The notes: generated by a model from the letters alone, not told the origin. Positions 43,740 through 53,329 are shown, counted from the stretch's first letter. The stretch is DNA of 64,000 nt from an uncultured Sphingomonas sp. (GCF_937871615.1 NZ_CALMPA010000011.1:62001-126000); one strand, 5' to 3'. Numbers and translations: made by a program.

Positions 43740-44858
43740 TTAACGCGCGCCGGCGAGCATCTTCAGCTCGCTGATTCCGCTTGCCACCACACGCTCGCCC
43801 ACGCGCAGCCCCGCGGTGATGACGGCATGGTCGCCCGCGCCGTGGATCGTCGTCACCGGGCGGATGACGACCCCGCCTTTGGCCAGCACGAACACGCTCG
43901 CGCGGCCATCAATATCGGTCAGCGCGCGCGCGGGAATGCGCACCGCGCCATCGGGTGCCGGCCCGTCGATCGTAACGGGCATCGCGCCGCCGGCAATCAC
44001 GCCGGGCGCGGGAGGAACGCTCGCGGTCACATTGGTCGAACGGGTTTCGGGGTTGATCGCGCCGCCCACCGCCAGCACCGTGCCGACGCCATGATCGCCG
44101 ACGCGCACGCGCATACCGGGGCGCACCGCGCCGATCAGCCGCTCGGGAAGCTGCGCGGTAAGCTGCAACGCGCCGCCGCCGTCGATCACGAACGGCGCGG
44201 TGCCGACATCGAGCACCTTGCCCGTCTCCGCGCTCATGCTGCTGACACGGCCGCTGATCGGCGCGACCAGCGTATAGCCGGCCCCGCCGCCGCCCGCGCC
44301 GCCGGCCAGCGCGATCAGCCGCACCTGTTCGCCCACATCGACATCGCTCTGCCGCGCCAGCGCCTGCGCCTGATCGGCGCGCGACGGCGCGATAATGCCT
44401 TCGCGCGCAAGTTGCCCCTGCCGCGCGGCATCGGCGCGCGCCACCGCCTGGCGAGATCGCGCGCGCGCCAGATCGGCGTTGAGGCTCACCATGTCGCGGC
44501 TGGCGACGGTGGCGAGCGGCTGCCCGGCGCGCACTTCCTGCCCGTCCACCACGAACACGCGCGTCACCACCCCGGCAAGCTGCGCCGCCACCGCGACGCG
44601 CGCATTGGGCGGCGGGGCGATCCGCGCGGGCAGCACGGCGAGCGGCACGGTTTCCGCGCGCTCGGCCACAGCAAGGCTGATCCCGAGCGCGCGCACCTGA
44701 TCGGGCTTGAGCGCGATGAAGTCACGCGGCGGCTTTGCCGCGGCGACTGATGCGACCGGCGTGGCAGGCGAAACCTTGTCGGCGGGCGAAAGCCACCAGA
44801 ATCCGGCGGCCGCGATGGCGGCAGCTGCTCCCCCGATCAACCAGATGCGACGTTCCAT
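43740..44858 (-). CDS. Efflux membrane-fusion protein (CzcB-like)
   Basis: This periplasmic adaptor joins the pump to the channel. The 372-residue protein has an N-terminal hydrophobic anchor (IWLIGGAAAAIAAAGFWWLS) and the lipoyl-like hairpin (VVTRVFVVDGQEVRAGQPLA, then YTLVAPISGRVSSMSAETGK). A C-terminal beta domain has VRIPARALTDIDGRASVFVL. It lacks the extra His-rich N-terminus of some CzcB. It is 14 bases from the pump gene. Confidence 0.87.
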   Translation of the reverse strand: MERRIWLIGGAAAAIAAAGFWWLSPADKVSPATPVASVAAAKPPRDFIALKPDQVRALGISLAVAERAETVPLAVLPARIAPPPNARVAVAAQLAGVVTRVFVVDGQEVRAGQPLATVASRDMVSLNADLARARSRQAVARADAARQGQLAREGIIAPSRADQAQALARQSDVDVGEQVRLIALAGGAGGGGAGYTLVAPISGRVSSMSAETGKVLDVGTAPFVIDGGGALQLTAQLPERLIGAVRPGMRVRVGDHGVGTVLAVGGAINPETRSTNVTASVPPAPGVIAGGAMPVTIDGPAPDGAVRIPARALTDIDGRASVFVLAKGGVVIRPVTTIHGAGDHAVITAGLRVGERVVASGISELKMLAGAR

Positions 44859-44886
44859 GCCACGCCGCTAGGGCGCATGGCTGACG

Positions 44887-45927
44887 TCAAGCTGACGGCG
44901 CTGGGTCGATCGGAAAGCCAAGCCGGATTTCGCGCCGCGCCGCATCCGAGGTGAGCGTGCCGCCATGCGCGCGCATGATGCGATCGACGATCGCCAGCCC
45001 AAGCCCCGCGCCGTGCTTGCTGGCATGATCGGCGCGGCGATGCCGCTCCACCAGCTCCGCCAGCCGCGCCTCGCTTAGCCCCGGCCCCTCATCCCGCACC
45101 GCGACGATCCGATCCGGGGTGACGCGGATCAGCACCAGCCCGCGATCCGGCGTCACCCGCAGCGCATTTTCGATCAGGTTGCGCAGCGCCGCCGCGATCG
45201 CCTCGCGCCGCCCGCGCACCACCACCGGCGCATCCGCCTCCAGTTCGATCCGCGCGCCGCGATCGAACGCGATCGGCGCGAGCCGCGCGATCACCGTGGC
45301 GGCGATATCGGCGAGGTCCACCGCCGCCGGCTGGAGCTGCGCCGCGCGATCCGCCTCGATCTGCGCGAGCAGCATCAACTGGTCGATCAGCCGGCGCATC
45401 TGCGCCACGTCGCCGCGCAGCCGATCGACCTCGGGATGATCGAGCCGCTCCAATTCGAGCGACAGCAAGGTGAGCGGCGTGCGCAATTCATGCGCCACGT
45501 CCGCCGCGAACGCCTCGTGCAGCCCCGCCGCGCGATCGACGCGATCGAGCACGCGATTGATCGCATCCGCGAACGGGCGCGCCTCGGTCGGGAAATCAGT
45601 GGTGTCGACGCGCACGCCGCGCGCGTCATCGGTGTGCGCATCGGCCACGCGGGCGGCGTCGATCAGCGGCTGCACGGAGGTGGCGATCGCCCAGCGCCCC
45701 GCCATCACCATCGGCACGATCAGCACCGCCATCGGCAGCAGCACATGTTCCGAAAGCTGGTGGATCACCTGCCCCAGCGCGGCGCGGTTGGAAAGGTTGT
45801 TGAAGGCATCGCTGAAGGTGGGACGGAATTCGATCCCGATGATGATGAGCAACAGCAGCGCGCCCAGCCCGCCGACCAGCGTGAGGCTGCGCGTAAGCCG
45901 GCTGGTGATCGACAGCGCCGGCTTCAC
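44887..45927 (-). CDS. Sensor histidine kinase of the efflux operon
   Basis: This membrane sensor would detect periplasmic metal. The 346-residue protein has two membrane helices near residues 15-32 and 60-78, an HAMP-like segment and an H-box with His146 (ADVAHELRTPLTLLSLELER). The catalytic parts are NLIENALRVTPD, DEGPGLSEARL and GLGLAIVDRIM. The sensor loop between helices is short, about 27 residues. It overlaps the regulator gene by 4 bases. Confidence 0.87.
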   Translation of the reverse strand: MKPALSITSRLTRSLTLVGGLGALLLLIIIGIEFRPTFSDAFNNLSNRAALGQVIHQLSEHVLLPMAVLIVPMVMAGRWAIATSVQPLIDAARVADAHTDDARGVRVDTTDFPTEARPFADAINRVLDRVDRAAGLHEAFAADVAHELRTPLTLLSLELERLDHPEVDRLRGDVAQMRRLIDQLMLLAQIEADRAAQLQPAAVDLADIAATVIARLAPIAFDRGARIELEADAPVVVRGRREAIAAALRNLIENALRVTPDRGLVLIRVTPDRIVAVRDEGPGLSEARLAELVERHRRADHASKHGAGLGLAIVDRIMRAHGGTLTSDAARREIRLGFPIDPAPSA

Positions 45928-46601
45928 GCTTCGCTCTCCCGCAGAAGATAGCCGACACCCCGGATCGTGTGCAGATAGCCGCTGGCCCCCGCCTCCTCCA
46001 GCTTGCGGCGCAGGCGGGAAACGGTCGCCTCGATCGCATTGGGCGTCACCGCCTCGTCGAACGTATAAAGCGCATCCTCGATCGCGCGCCGCCGCACGAC
46101 CTGGCCGGCGCGGCGCATCAGCAGTTCGAGCAACGCGGTTTCGCGCCGCGTGAGATCGAGCACCACGTCACCCGCGGTAGCGACGTGGGCGGCGGCATCG
46201 AAGCGGATCGTGCCGAGCGTCAGCGCGGTTTCCTGGCGCGCGCCGGGGCGGCGCAGCATCGCGCGGAGCCGCGCGGCCAGCTCGTCCATCGCGAACGGCT
46301 TGGGGAGATAATCGTCGGCGCCGGCATCCAGCCCCTTCACGCGATCCTCCAGCGCGTCGCGCGCGGTGAGGATCAGCGCGGGTGGCGCGCCCGCCGCGCG
46401 CCGCCGCCTGAGCCACTCCACCCCATCGCCGTCGGGCAGCCCGAGATCGAGCACCAGCCCGTCGAACGCGGCAAGGCCCAAGGCGTCATCCGCCGCCGCC
46501 AGATCGTGCGCGACATCGCAGACATGGCCGCACTCCCCAAGCCCGGTAGCAACCAGGGTGGCGAGGCGCGGATTGTCCTCCACGATCAATATCCGTGCCA
46601 T
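45924..46601 (-). CDS. OmpR-family response regulator
   Basis: This regulator probably controls the metal efflux genes. The 225-residue protein has the receiver (RILIVEDNPRLATLV) with likely phospho-acceptor Asp52 in GLVLDLGLPDGDG, then conserved Lys in LPKPFAMDELAARL. An OmpR-type winged helix ends with VTPNAIEATVSRLRRKLEEA and IRGVGYLL. It is the first gene of the efflux operon, 25 bases after the cyclodeaminase-like stop; any promoter would lie inside that upstream gene. Confidence 0.9.
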   Translation of the reverse strand: MARILIVEDNPRLATLVATGLGECGHVCDVAHDLAAADDALGLAAFDGLVLDLGLPDGDGVEWLRRRRAAGAPPALILTARDALEDRVKGLDAGADDYLPKPFAMDELAARLRAMLRRPGARQETALTLGTIRFDAAAHVATAGDVVLDLTRRETALLELLMRRAGQVVRRRAIEDALYTFDEAVTPNAIEATVSRLRRKLEEAGASGYLHTIRGVGYLLRESEA

Positions 46602-46626
46602 GTCCCGTCGTCGCTCGCCCGAACCC

Positions 46627-47565
46627 TTATGCCACCTGCCGATACAGATAGGCCGCGCAGGCGAGATCCTGCACGATCGAGCCGAGCGACTTGTAGATCG
46701 TCACCTCGCCCGCATCCCGCCGCCCCGGTGCGGCGCCGGCATAAACCGCGCCGATCTCCGCCAGCACATGATCTTCATCGACCAGCCCCGCCGCCTTCGC
46801 ATTCAGATATTCGGCGCCCTGCGCAAGCACGCCCGCGCGATGATCGGGGAAGAAACGCGCGCGGCGCACAAGCGCACCGTCAATCTCCGCCGGGCCGGCA
46901 CGGCTCGATCCCACCAGGTTGAGATGCGTGCCATCGGCGATATCGGCGGCGGCGAGGATCGGTTCGTGCGCGGCGGTGGTAGTGCAGACGATATCGGCGG
47001 CGCACACCGCCTCTGCCGGGGTCCGTGCGACTTCCACCGGCAGCGCGAGCGCATCGGCAACGCGCCCGGCAAGACCCGCCGCCTTTTCCATGTCCCGCCC
47101 CCATATCGTGACGTGTTCGATCGGGCGGACATGGCGGATCGCCAGCGCGTGCTGCCACGCCTGCTCGCCCGTGCCGAGGATCGCGAGCCGCGTCGCATCG
47201 GCGCGCGCCAGCGCATCGGTGGCGGCGGCGGAGGCGCAGGCGGTGCGGATCGCGGTCACTTCGCCCGCATCGACGACGCACACCGGCGCGCCGCTCTCCC
47301 GATCGAACAGCAGGATCGCGCCCTGATGCGAGCGTCCGCGCGCGGCGGCGGCGGGAAACACGCTCACCAGCTTCGCACCGAAGCCGGCGCCTTCCAGCGC
47401 GCCGGGCATCACGCCGAACGCGTCGCCGCCGCCAAGGTCGATGATCCCGCGCAACAATTGCTGCGAACGCCCGCCCGAAAGCGCGATCATCGCCTCGCGC
47501 ATCAATGCGATGCACGCCGGATGAGCGAGTCTGCGCGCCACTTCCTCGGCGCCGATCACGATCAT
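46627..47565 (-). CDS. Ornithine cyclodeaminase/mu-crystallin family reductase
   Basis: This NAD(P)-dependent enzyme of the OCD family may reduce cyclic imines such as pyrroline-2-carboxylate, or deaminate ornithine. Counted from ATG 47565, five bases after the dipeptidase stop, it has 312 residues. Visible are VVDAGEVTAIRTACASAAAT and the Rossmann motif LAILGTGEQAWQHALAIRHV, then HLNLVGSSRAGPAEIDGALV. Placement with alr and dadA favours imine reduction; the substrate is inferred. Confidence 0.78.
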   Translation of the reverse strand: MIVIGAEEVARRLAHPACIALMREAMIALSGGRSQQLLRGIIDLGGGDAFGVMPGALEGAGFGAKLVSVFPAAAARGRSHQGAILLFDRESGAPVCVVDAGEVTAIRTACASAAATDALARADATRLAILGTGEQAWQHALAIRHVRPIEHVTIWGRDMEKAAGLAGRVADALALPVEVARTPAEAVCAADIVCTTTAAHEPILAAADIADGTHLNLVGSSRAGPAEIDGALVRRARFFPDHRAGVLAQGAEYLNAKAAGLVDEDHVLAEIGAVYAGAAPGRRDAGEVTIYKSLGSIVQDLACAAYLYRQVA

Positions 47566-47569
47566 CGCG

Positions 47570-48715
47570 TCAGCCGCCCCATATTTCCTCGGCATAGCGC
47601 AGGAAATTCTGCCCCATGATCTTCTCCACGCGGCGCGGGCTATAGCCCTTCGCCTCCAGCAGCCGCGCGAGCTTGCGGAACTGATCCGGCCCGCGCAGAT
47701 CGATCACGAAGGGATAGGTATCCGGCCCCTCGCCCGTGGCGCTGATCCCGGCGGCGCGGCGCTGGGCATTTTCCTCGGCGAGCTTCACGCGATAGGCTTG
47801 GAGATCGTCGATCTGCGTCACCGTGCCGTCGGTGCCGATACCGACATGATCCTCGCCGCAGACGTTCACCGCGTGGGCGATATGCGCCACCACATCCTCG
47901 GCGGTGGCGCGCCCCGTCTTGTTGAGGAACGGCATGAAATAGATGCCGACGAAGCCGCCGCGCTCCGCCACCAGCCGCAATTCGGCATCGGTCTTGTTGC
48001 GCGGCAGATCGGTTACCGCGCGACAGCCGGTGTGATTGATCGAGATCGGCGCGCGCGAAATCCGCGCCGCTTCAAGGCACGTCCGCTCGCCGCTGTGCGA
48101 TAGATCGACCATCACGCGCCGCGCGTTCAATCGCTCGATCACCTCGCGCCCGAACGGGGTGATGCCACGATTTTCCGGCGCCATTGATCCGTCGCCGATC
48201 TGGTTGGCGGGATTATAGGTGAGCTGGAACACCCGCACGCCGAGATCGGCGAAGATATCGGCCCGCGTCGCATCCTTCCCCATCATCGCGCAATTCTGGA
48301 AACCATAGAGCAGGCCGATCTTCTTCTCGGCATGGGCGCGGCGGATATCGGCGGCGGACAGGATCTTCATCAGGTCGCGCGGATTTTCGCGGATCATCCG
48401 GTCGGTCGTCGCGATGTCGCGCACGCTATCCTCGAACGGATCCTCCGGCCCGGCGACATAGCCGAGCGTGATGTTGACCATCGTGAGGCCAGAAGCGTGC
48501 GCCTCCGCCAGCACGCGCGGGGTGATCGCGCTGCGCGTGTCGCTGGTCGGGTGATTGGGGTCGCCCAGCCCGCCCAGCGCATTGACGACGATCCAGCCCC
48601 TGATCGGATCGCTCGCCGCCTGCGCCGCCGCCAATGCGGGTGACGCCATCATCCCCGCGCCGGTGAGCGCGGCCGCCCCGCTTACGAACGCCCTTCGGTC
48701 AATCGCCATCGTCAT
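47570..48715 (-). CDS. Tat-exported M19-type (renal dipeptidase-like) protein with altered metal site
   Basis: This is a putative periplasmic dipeptidase. The 381-residue protein has a twin-arginine leader (IDRRAFVSGAAALTGAGMMA). Kept parts include VDLSHSGE and INHTGCRAVTDLPRNKTDAE with the two later His ligands, and GIGTDGTVTQ. The usual N-terminal His-x-Asp (DGHND) is absent where ALGGLGDPNH stands, and the bridging Glu is replaced by Gln in LLYGFQNCAMMG. Loss of a metal site could mean altered chemistry. It overlaps the upstream gene by 17 bases. Confidence 0.8.
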   Translation of the reverse strand: MTMAIDRRAFVSGAAALTGAGMMASPALAAAQAASDPIRGWIVVNALGGLGDPNHPTSDTRSAITPRVLAEAHASGLTMVNITLGYVAGPEDPFEDSVRDIATTDRMIRENPRDLMKILSAADIRRAHAEKKIGLLYGFQNCAMMGKDATRADIFADLGVRVFQLTYNPANQIGDGSMAPENRGITPFGREVIERLNARRVMVDLSHSGERTCLEAARISRAPISINHTGCRAVTDLPRNKTDAELRLVAERGGFVGIYFMPFLNKTGRATAEDVVAHIAHAVNVCGEDHVGIGTDGTVTQIDDLQAYRVKLAEENAQRRAAGISATGEGPDTYPFVIDLRGPDQFRKLARLLEAKGYSPRRVEKIMGQNFLRYAEEIWGG

Positions 48716-50093
48716 CCCCCAATTCCGCCTTTGTCACCGGCGTATAGCTGCTTCGCGGATAGGCGCGACCGCGCTTCACCGTCATCTCGATCGCGCGGAT
48801 ATTCGCGATATCGGCAAGCGGATCGCGGGTCAGCACGACGAAATTGGCGAGCTTGCCCCTTTCCAGCGAGCCCATCTCGTCGCCCCGCCCCGCCGCCTCG
48901 GCGCCGATCAGCGTCGCCGAGCGGATCACCTGAAGCGGCGGCATCCCCACATTGCGCGCGAGGAACAGCAGCTCCTCATGCACCTCGGGCCATTGCCGGT
49001 CCGCGCCCGCCACATAATCGGTGCCGGTGGAGATCGGCACGCCGGCGCGCCACGCCTGTTGCGTCAGCCGCGTCGTCGCCGTGCCGGTGCAGCGCAGCGG
49101 GCGGCGCTCGGGATGCGCCTTGCGCGCGGCCTCCTCGCGCACGAACAGGCTGCCGGTCGCATCCAGGATCGTGCCGCGCCTGAGCATATCGCGATAGAGC
49201 GCGGCGATCACCGGATCGTCGCCCGTTTTCGCCAACAGCGCCTCGTCGACCGGGGTGTGATCCTCATAAGCCGCGAGTATCACCGGCGCCGCCTGATAGG
49301 CGAGATAGCAGACATGGCTCACCGTATCGGCGCCCGCCGCGATCACGTCCGCCGGGCGCGTCGGGAACACCGCGCTGTGCGCCCATACCCTGAAATGCTG
49401 GCGATGCGCTTCTTCGGTGATCGCGCGGACGAGATGCGGCGGAAGATCGGCATAGACCTTGATCGCGCTGGCCGACGTGCCGCGCGCGAGCGTCACCGCG
49501 GTGCGAAGATCGGTCGCGTCATCGATCGACTGCATCCATGGCGCCTTGCCCGGCTGCACCCCGACCGACACCGCCAGCACGCGGCGATCCTGGAAGAACG
49601 GCGGCCCGGCCATCAGCGCGGCATAATAGATATCGGGCGCGGCGATTTCCCCGGTCAGCGCCTCGCGCGCAAGCTCGCCGACCGGGCGCAGATCGTCCGC
49701 CATGTCGCGGATCGCGGTGACGCCGCCGAACAGGTTGCGCCGCAGGATCGCCTTCGCGCGGACATTGTTGGGCGGCGTGGCGATATGGACGTGGCTGTCG
49801 ATCAGCCCCGGAATGACATAGCGCCCCGCAAGGTCCACGCGCCGCGCGATCGCGGCTTCAGCGATCGTGCCGCTGGCGCCGATCGCGACAATTCGCTCGC
49901 CGCGCACGAATATATCCTGATGCGCGCGCGCGGGCGCCCCGGTGCCGTCGATGACGGTCGCGTCGGCATAGAGCGTCGCATCGTCCGCCGCCGCCAAGCC
50001 CGGCGCGGCCAGCGCGACGATCGAGACGATCCCCAGCGCCGCCCGCGACAACCCGCGCAGCCAGCGACCCGAACTCCTGATGACCCTGTTCAC
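48699..50093 (-). CDS. Imidazolonepropionase-like amidohydrolase, secreted
   Basis: This is a putative periplasmic amidohydrolase of the COG1228 group, hydrolysing cyclic or peptide amide bonds. I start it at GTG 50093, giving 464 residues with a signal peptide (LGIVSIVALAAPGLAAADD). The frame is open to 50234 but that would run into the dadA gene. Metal motifs are DSHVHIATPPN, Lys in IKVYADLPPHL, HSAVF, and GTDYVAGA. It lies 47 bases after the dadA stop and overlaps the dipeptidase gene. Confidence 0.8.
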   Translation of the reverse strand: MNRVIRSSGRWLRGLSRAALGIVSIVALAAPGLAAADDATLYADATVIDGTGAPARAHQDIFVRGERIVAIGASGTIAEAAIARRVDLAGRYVIPGLIDSHVHIATPPNNVRAKAILRRNLFGGVTAIRDMADDLRPVGELAREALTGEIAAPDIYYAALMAGPPFFQDRRVLAVSVGVQPGKAPWMQSIDDATDLRTAVTLARGTSASAIKVYADLPPHLVRAITEEAHRQHFRVWAHSAVFPTRPADVIAAGADTVSHVCYLAYQAAPVILAAYEDHTPVDEALLAKTGDDPVIAALYRDMLRRGTILDATGSLFVREEAARKAHPERRPLRCTGTATTRLTQQAWRAGVPISTGTDYVAGADRQWPEVHEELLFLARNVGMPPLQVIRSATLIGAEAAGRGDEMGSLERGKLANFVVLTRDPLADIANIRAIEMTVKRGRAYPRSSYTPVTKAELGDDDGD

Positions 50094-50140
50094 ATCGCTC
50101 TGGCTAAGCGAAGGCGCGGGCTTTGACCAGCCGTCGCGGG

Positions 50141-51400
50141 TCAGCGCGAATAACGCGCGATCCCCAGCCCCGTCGCGTCGACCGCCGGCTTCGTCCCGCC
50201 GATCAGGCTGGCGACGAGATGGCCCGAGCCGCACGCCATCGTCCAGCCGAGCGTGCCATGGCCGGTATTGAGGAACAGATTCTCAACCGGGGTCGCCCCG
50301 ATCACCGGCGGGCCATCGGGGGTCATCGGGCGCAGCCCGCTCCAGAAATTGGTTTCGCCGCCGGTGAGCGCGCCATCGGGGAACAGATCGGTGAGCGAAT
50401 GGAGCAAGGTCGCCTGTCGTCGCGCGGGCAGGCTGCGGTCGAAGCCGGAAATCTCCGCCATCCCGCCAACGCGCACGCGATTCCCCAGCCGGGTGATCGC
50501 GATCTTATATGTCTCGTCGAGCAGCGTCGAAACCGGCGCGCACGCAGGATCGGCGACTGGAACCGTGATCGAATAGCCCTTCACCGGATAGACCGGGAGC
50601 CGCATCCCGAACGGCTGGAGCAAGGCAGGCGAATAGCTCGCCAGCGCGACGAGATAGGCGTCCCCCCGCACGATGCCGCCACTGGTTCGAACGCCGGTGA
50701 CGCGCGCGCCATCGCTTTCCAGCGCCTCGATCGTCGTATCGTAGCGGAAATCCACCCCGTTCGCCGCCAGCCACCCGGCAAGCGCGCGGGTGAACATCTG
50801 GCAATCGCCCGTCTCGTCGCCGGGCAGGCGCAGGCCGCCGACGAACTTGTCGCTGGTCGCGGCAAGCCCCGGCTCGGCCGCAACGCAACCGGTGCGATCG
50901 AGCAGCTCGTAATCGACGCCGAAATCGTCGAGCACCGCCATGTCCTTGGCGCTGCCGGCGAGTTGCTTGTCGGTGCGGAAAAGCTGGAGCGTGCCCTGCG
51001 TGCGATGGTCATAAGCGATGCCGAGCCGCTCGCGCAGCGCCTTCAACTCATCGCGGCTGAACTCGGCGAGTTCGACCATCCGGCTCTTGTTGAGCGCATA
51101 GCGCGCCTCGGTGCAGTTGCGCAGCATCGCGAACAGCCAGCGCAGCATCGCCGCGTCGGGCCTGGGGCGCAGAATCAGCGGCGCGTGGCGCATCAGCAGC
51201 CAGCGGATCGCCTTTTGCGGGATGCCGGGTGCCGCCCAGGGCGAGGCATAGCCGGGCGAAACCTCCCCGGCATTGGCGTAGCTCGTTTCGAGCGCCGGGC
51301 CGCCCTGGCGGTCGATCACCGTCACCTCGTGCCCGGCCTGCGACAGATAATAAGCCGAGGTGACGCCGATCACCCCGGCGCCGAGAACGATCACTCTCAT
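50141..51400 (-). CDS. dadA: D-amino-acid dehydrogenase DadA
   Basis: DadA oxidises D-amino acids to keto acids and feeds electrons to the respiratory chain. The 419-residue protein has the FAD motif [20 protein letters not shown] and segments [20 protein letters not shown] and [20 protein letters not shown]. The C-terminal [20 protein letters not shown] and [20 protein letters not shown] match the family. The ATG overlaps the alr stop, so racemase and dehydrogenase are coupled, as in the dad operon. Confidence 0.93.
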   Translation of the reverse strand: MRVIVLGAGVIGVTSAYYLSQAGHEVTVIDRQGGPALETSYANAGEVSPGYASPWAAPGIPQKAIRWLLMRHAPLILRPRPDAAMLRWLFAMLRNCTEARYALNKSRMVELAEFSRDELKALRERLGIAYDHRTQGTLQLFRTDKQLAGSAKDMAVLDDFGVDYELLDRTGCVAAEPGLAATSDKFVGGLRLPGDETGDCQMFTRALAGWLAANGVDFRYDTTIEALESDGARVTGVRTSGGIVRGDAYLVALASYSPALLQPFGMRLPVYPVKGYSITVPVADPACAPVSTLLDETYKIAITRLGNRVRVGGMAEISGFDRSLPARRQATLLHSLTDLFPDGALTGGETNFWSGLRPMTPDGPPVIGATPVENLFLNTGHGTLGWTMACGSGHLVASLIGGTKPAVDATGLGIARYSR

Positions 51401-52512
51401 TTGCGTGCTCCATCGACATAGCGGCGCTGGTGCCGCGCGCCGAGGCTGGTGAGGATTTCATAGGCGATCGTGCCGGCATCATCGGCAACGTCATCGAGCG
51501 ACTGCGACGGGCCGATCAACTCGACGAAATCGCCCTCCGCCAGCACGTGGCCGGGCAGTGACGAGATATCTATCGTCATGCTGTCCATCGAAACGCGCCC
51601 GACGATCGGCAGCCGCCGCCCCTGATGCCATGCCGCGCCGACATTGCTCAGGTGGCGCGGCCAGCCATCGGCATAGCCGATCCCGATCGTGGCAAGCCGC
51701 CGCCGGTCCGCCGCGACATAATCGAGGCCATAGCCGACGCCCGCGCCAGCCTCGATCTCGCGAATCTGGATGATCCGCGCGGAGAGCGCGGCAACCGGGC
51801 GCAACTTTCCCGCGAGCAGGCTGGGCCGCACGCCGTATAGCGCGACGCCTGCACGCGCGATGTCGCAGTGGAAACCGCCCGGCAGGAAGGCGCCGCCGCT
51901 ATTGGCGATCGAGGCCGGAACGCCGGGAAAAAGCGCGCGGGCGGCCTCGAAACGCGCAAGCTGCGCGGCATTGGCCGGATTTTCCGGCGCATCGGCGCAG
52001 GCGAGATGGGTCATGATGAGGTTCAACGACACCTCGCGCGCGAAGCCGGCGTCGGCGGCGAGCGCCGCCACCCCATCCGCGTCGAGCCCGAGCCGGGACA
52101 TCCCGCTATCGACCTGCAACGCCGCCGGAAGCGCGCGTCCACACGCGCGCGCAAGTTCACGCCAGCGCCCGATCTGGCTCGCCGAGTTGAGCACCGGCAG
52201 AAAGCCGCGATCGGCGCATAATGTTTCGCACCCCGGATCGAGGCCGTTGAGGATGAAAATCGCGCCATCCGCGCCGATCGCCTCGCGCAGCGCGATCGCC
52301 TCGCCAAGCTGCGCGACGAAGAAGATGCGGCACCCCGCATCGCGCAGCACCGGCGCCACCTGCGCGACGCCCAGCCCATAGGCATCGGCCTTGACCACCG
52401 CGGCGCATTCCGCGGGTGCCACGCGCGTGGCGAGCAAATGATAATTGGCACGGATCGCGCCCAGGTCGATCGTCAGCCGGCTCGAATTGGTCGGGCAAAT
52501 ATCATGCGCCAT
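51397..52512 (-). CDS. alr: Alanine racemase, probably catabolic (DadX-like)
   Basis: This PLP enzyme interconverts L- and D-alanine. I start it at ATG 52512 ([16 protein letters not shown]), giving 371 residues. PLP binds Lys41 in [12 protein letters not shown]; the second catalytic region is [15 protein letters not shown], and SRLGL-type [14 protein letters not shown] is present. Its close linkage to dadA suggests a catabolic role. The Shine-Dalgarno lies in a hairpin (52519-52536). It is divergent from an Lrp-type gene. Confidence 0.93.
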   Translation of the reverse strand: MAHDICPTNSSRLTIDLGAIRANYHLLATRVAPAECAAVVKADAYGLGVAQVAPVLRDAGCRIFFVAQLGEAIALREAIGADGAIFILNGLDPGCETLCADRGFLPVLNSASQIGRWRELARACGRALPAALQVDSGMSRLGLDADGVAALAADAGFAREVSLNLIMTHLACADAPENPANAAQLARFEAARALFPGVPASIANSGGAFLPGGFHCDIARAGVALYGVRPSLLAGKLRPVAALSARIIQIREIEAGAGVGYGLDYVAADRRRLATIGIGYADGWPRHLSNVGAAWHQGRRLPIVGRVSMDSMTIDISSLPGHVLAEGDFVELIGPSQSLDDVADDAGTIAYEILTSLGARHQRRYVDGARK

Positions 52513-52518
52513 CGGGCA

Positions 52519-52536
52519 TCCTCCGGGAACGGAGGA
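52519..52536 (-). promoter_or_regulatory. Hairpin covering the alr Shine-Dalgarno
   Basis: TCCTCCG and CGGAGGA form a perfect 7-base stem around GGAA. On the minus strand the GGAGG ribosome site of alr is in the stem, 6 bases from the ATG. Folding would hide it; unfolding or upstream translation could open it. Confidence 0.5.
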
Positions 52537-52633
52537 TATCAGCCGCCCCTTCGAACTATTCGCCGATTTGCGGTGCAATATCGCTCGGATCGGGCCTATA
52601 CGGCACGATCTTCGATTGGATGGCATAAACCAC

Positions 52634-53080
52634 ATGTCCGCGCTCGACGAAGCCGATCGCCGCATCCTGACGCAATTGCGGCTCAATGCCCGCATCACCA
52701 ATCATGCGCTGGCCGAGGCGGTGGGGCTTTCCGCCTCCGCCTGCCTGCGCCGTGTGCGATTGCTCGAACAATCCGGCGTGATCCGCGGCTATACCGCGAT
52801 CATCGCGGGCGCGGCGCCCGATGAGGGGACGGTGGCGATCGTCCAGGTCGAGCTGGAGCGGCAGACCGAGGAATATCTCGTCCGCTTCGAAAACGCGCTG
52901 CGCAACCATCCCGAGGTGCGCGAATGGTATCTGATGACCGGGGCGGGCGATTATGTGCTGCGCGTGCAGATCGCCGGGATGGAAGAATATGCCGCCTTCC
53001 ATCGTGACGTGCTGACGCGGCTGCCGGGGGTCAACCGCATCACATCGAGCTTCGCGATGCGGAGCAACCGGCGGGCGTGA
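52634..53080 (+). CDS. Lrp/AsnC-family transcription regulator
   Basis: This regulator probably responds to amino acids and controls alr-dadA. From ATG 52634 it has 148 residues. The helix-turn-helix is in ADRRILTQLRLNARITNHAL and AEAVGLSASACLRRVRLLEQ, followed by the ligand-binding RAM domain with VREWYLMTGAGDYVLRVQIA. A longer upstream frame runs through the control region. It is divergent from alr, 121 bases apart. Confidence 0.88.
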   Translation: MSALDEADRRILTQLRLNARITNHALAEAVGLSASACLRRVRLLEQSGVIRGYTAIIAGAAPDEGTVAIVQVELERQTEEYLVRFENALRNHPEVREWYLMTGAGDYVLRVQIAGMEEYAAFHRDVLTRLPGVNRITSSFAMRSNRRA

Positions 53081-53329
53081 AGCGCGCCACCCCTGCGGTG
53101 GTGAGCGCGCGCGATCGCCGTTTGACTTGGGGCGGCGCGCGATCCATCATCGCACGATGCAGGCCATGCGCTGTCCTTTCCGCTTTCGCCACCATGAGGG
53201 GCGGCTTCTCTCGGGCTTTTAGCCCCGGGTTCCGGCGCGACACGCCCCGAACTCGGGGCAAAGCCTTATAAGATCGGCGCGCTTGATCGGGATTGATCGC
53301 GCGTCTCCTCATCCCGGAAAGCCAGTGAC
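53081..53329. other. Noncoding gap between lrp and rnk-like gene
   Basis: This 249-base gap has a short hairpin (CCACC-CCTGC-GGTGG, near 53087-53101) after the lrp stop, without a T tract. A second imperfect stem, GGGCTTTTAGCCC near 53215-53227, is followed by CCCCGGGTTCC facing GAACTCGGGG. No gene or clear promoter could be recognised. Confidence 0.4.

Noticed and set aside
41179-43743. Open frame of 854 codons on the plus strand, opposite the metal pump gene
   Set aside because: It is antisense to a clear RND pump gene. Its Arg/His/Asp-rich composition is the usual shadow of a GC-rich gene on the other strand.
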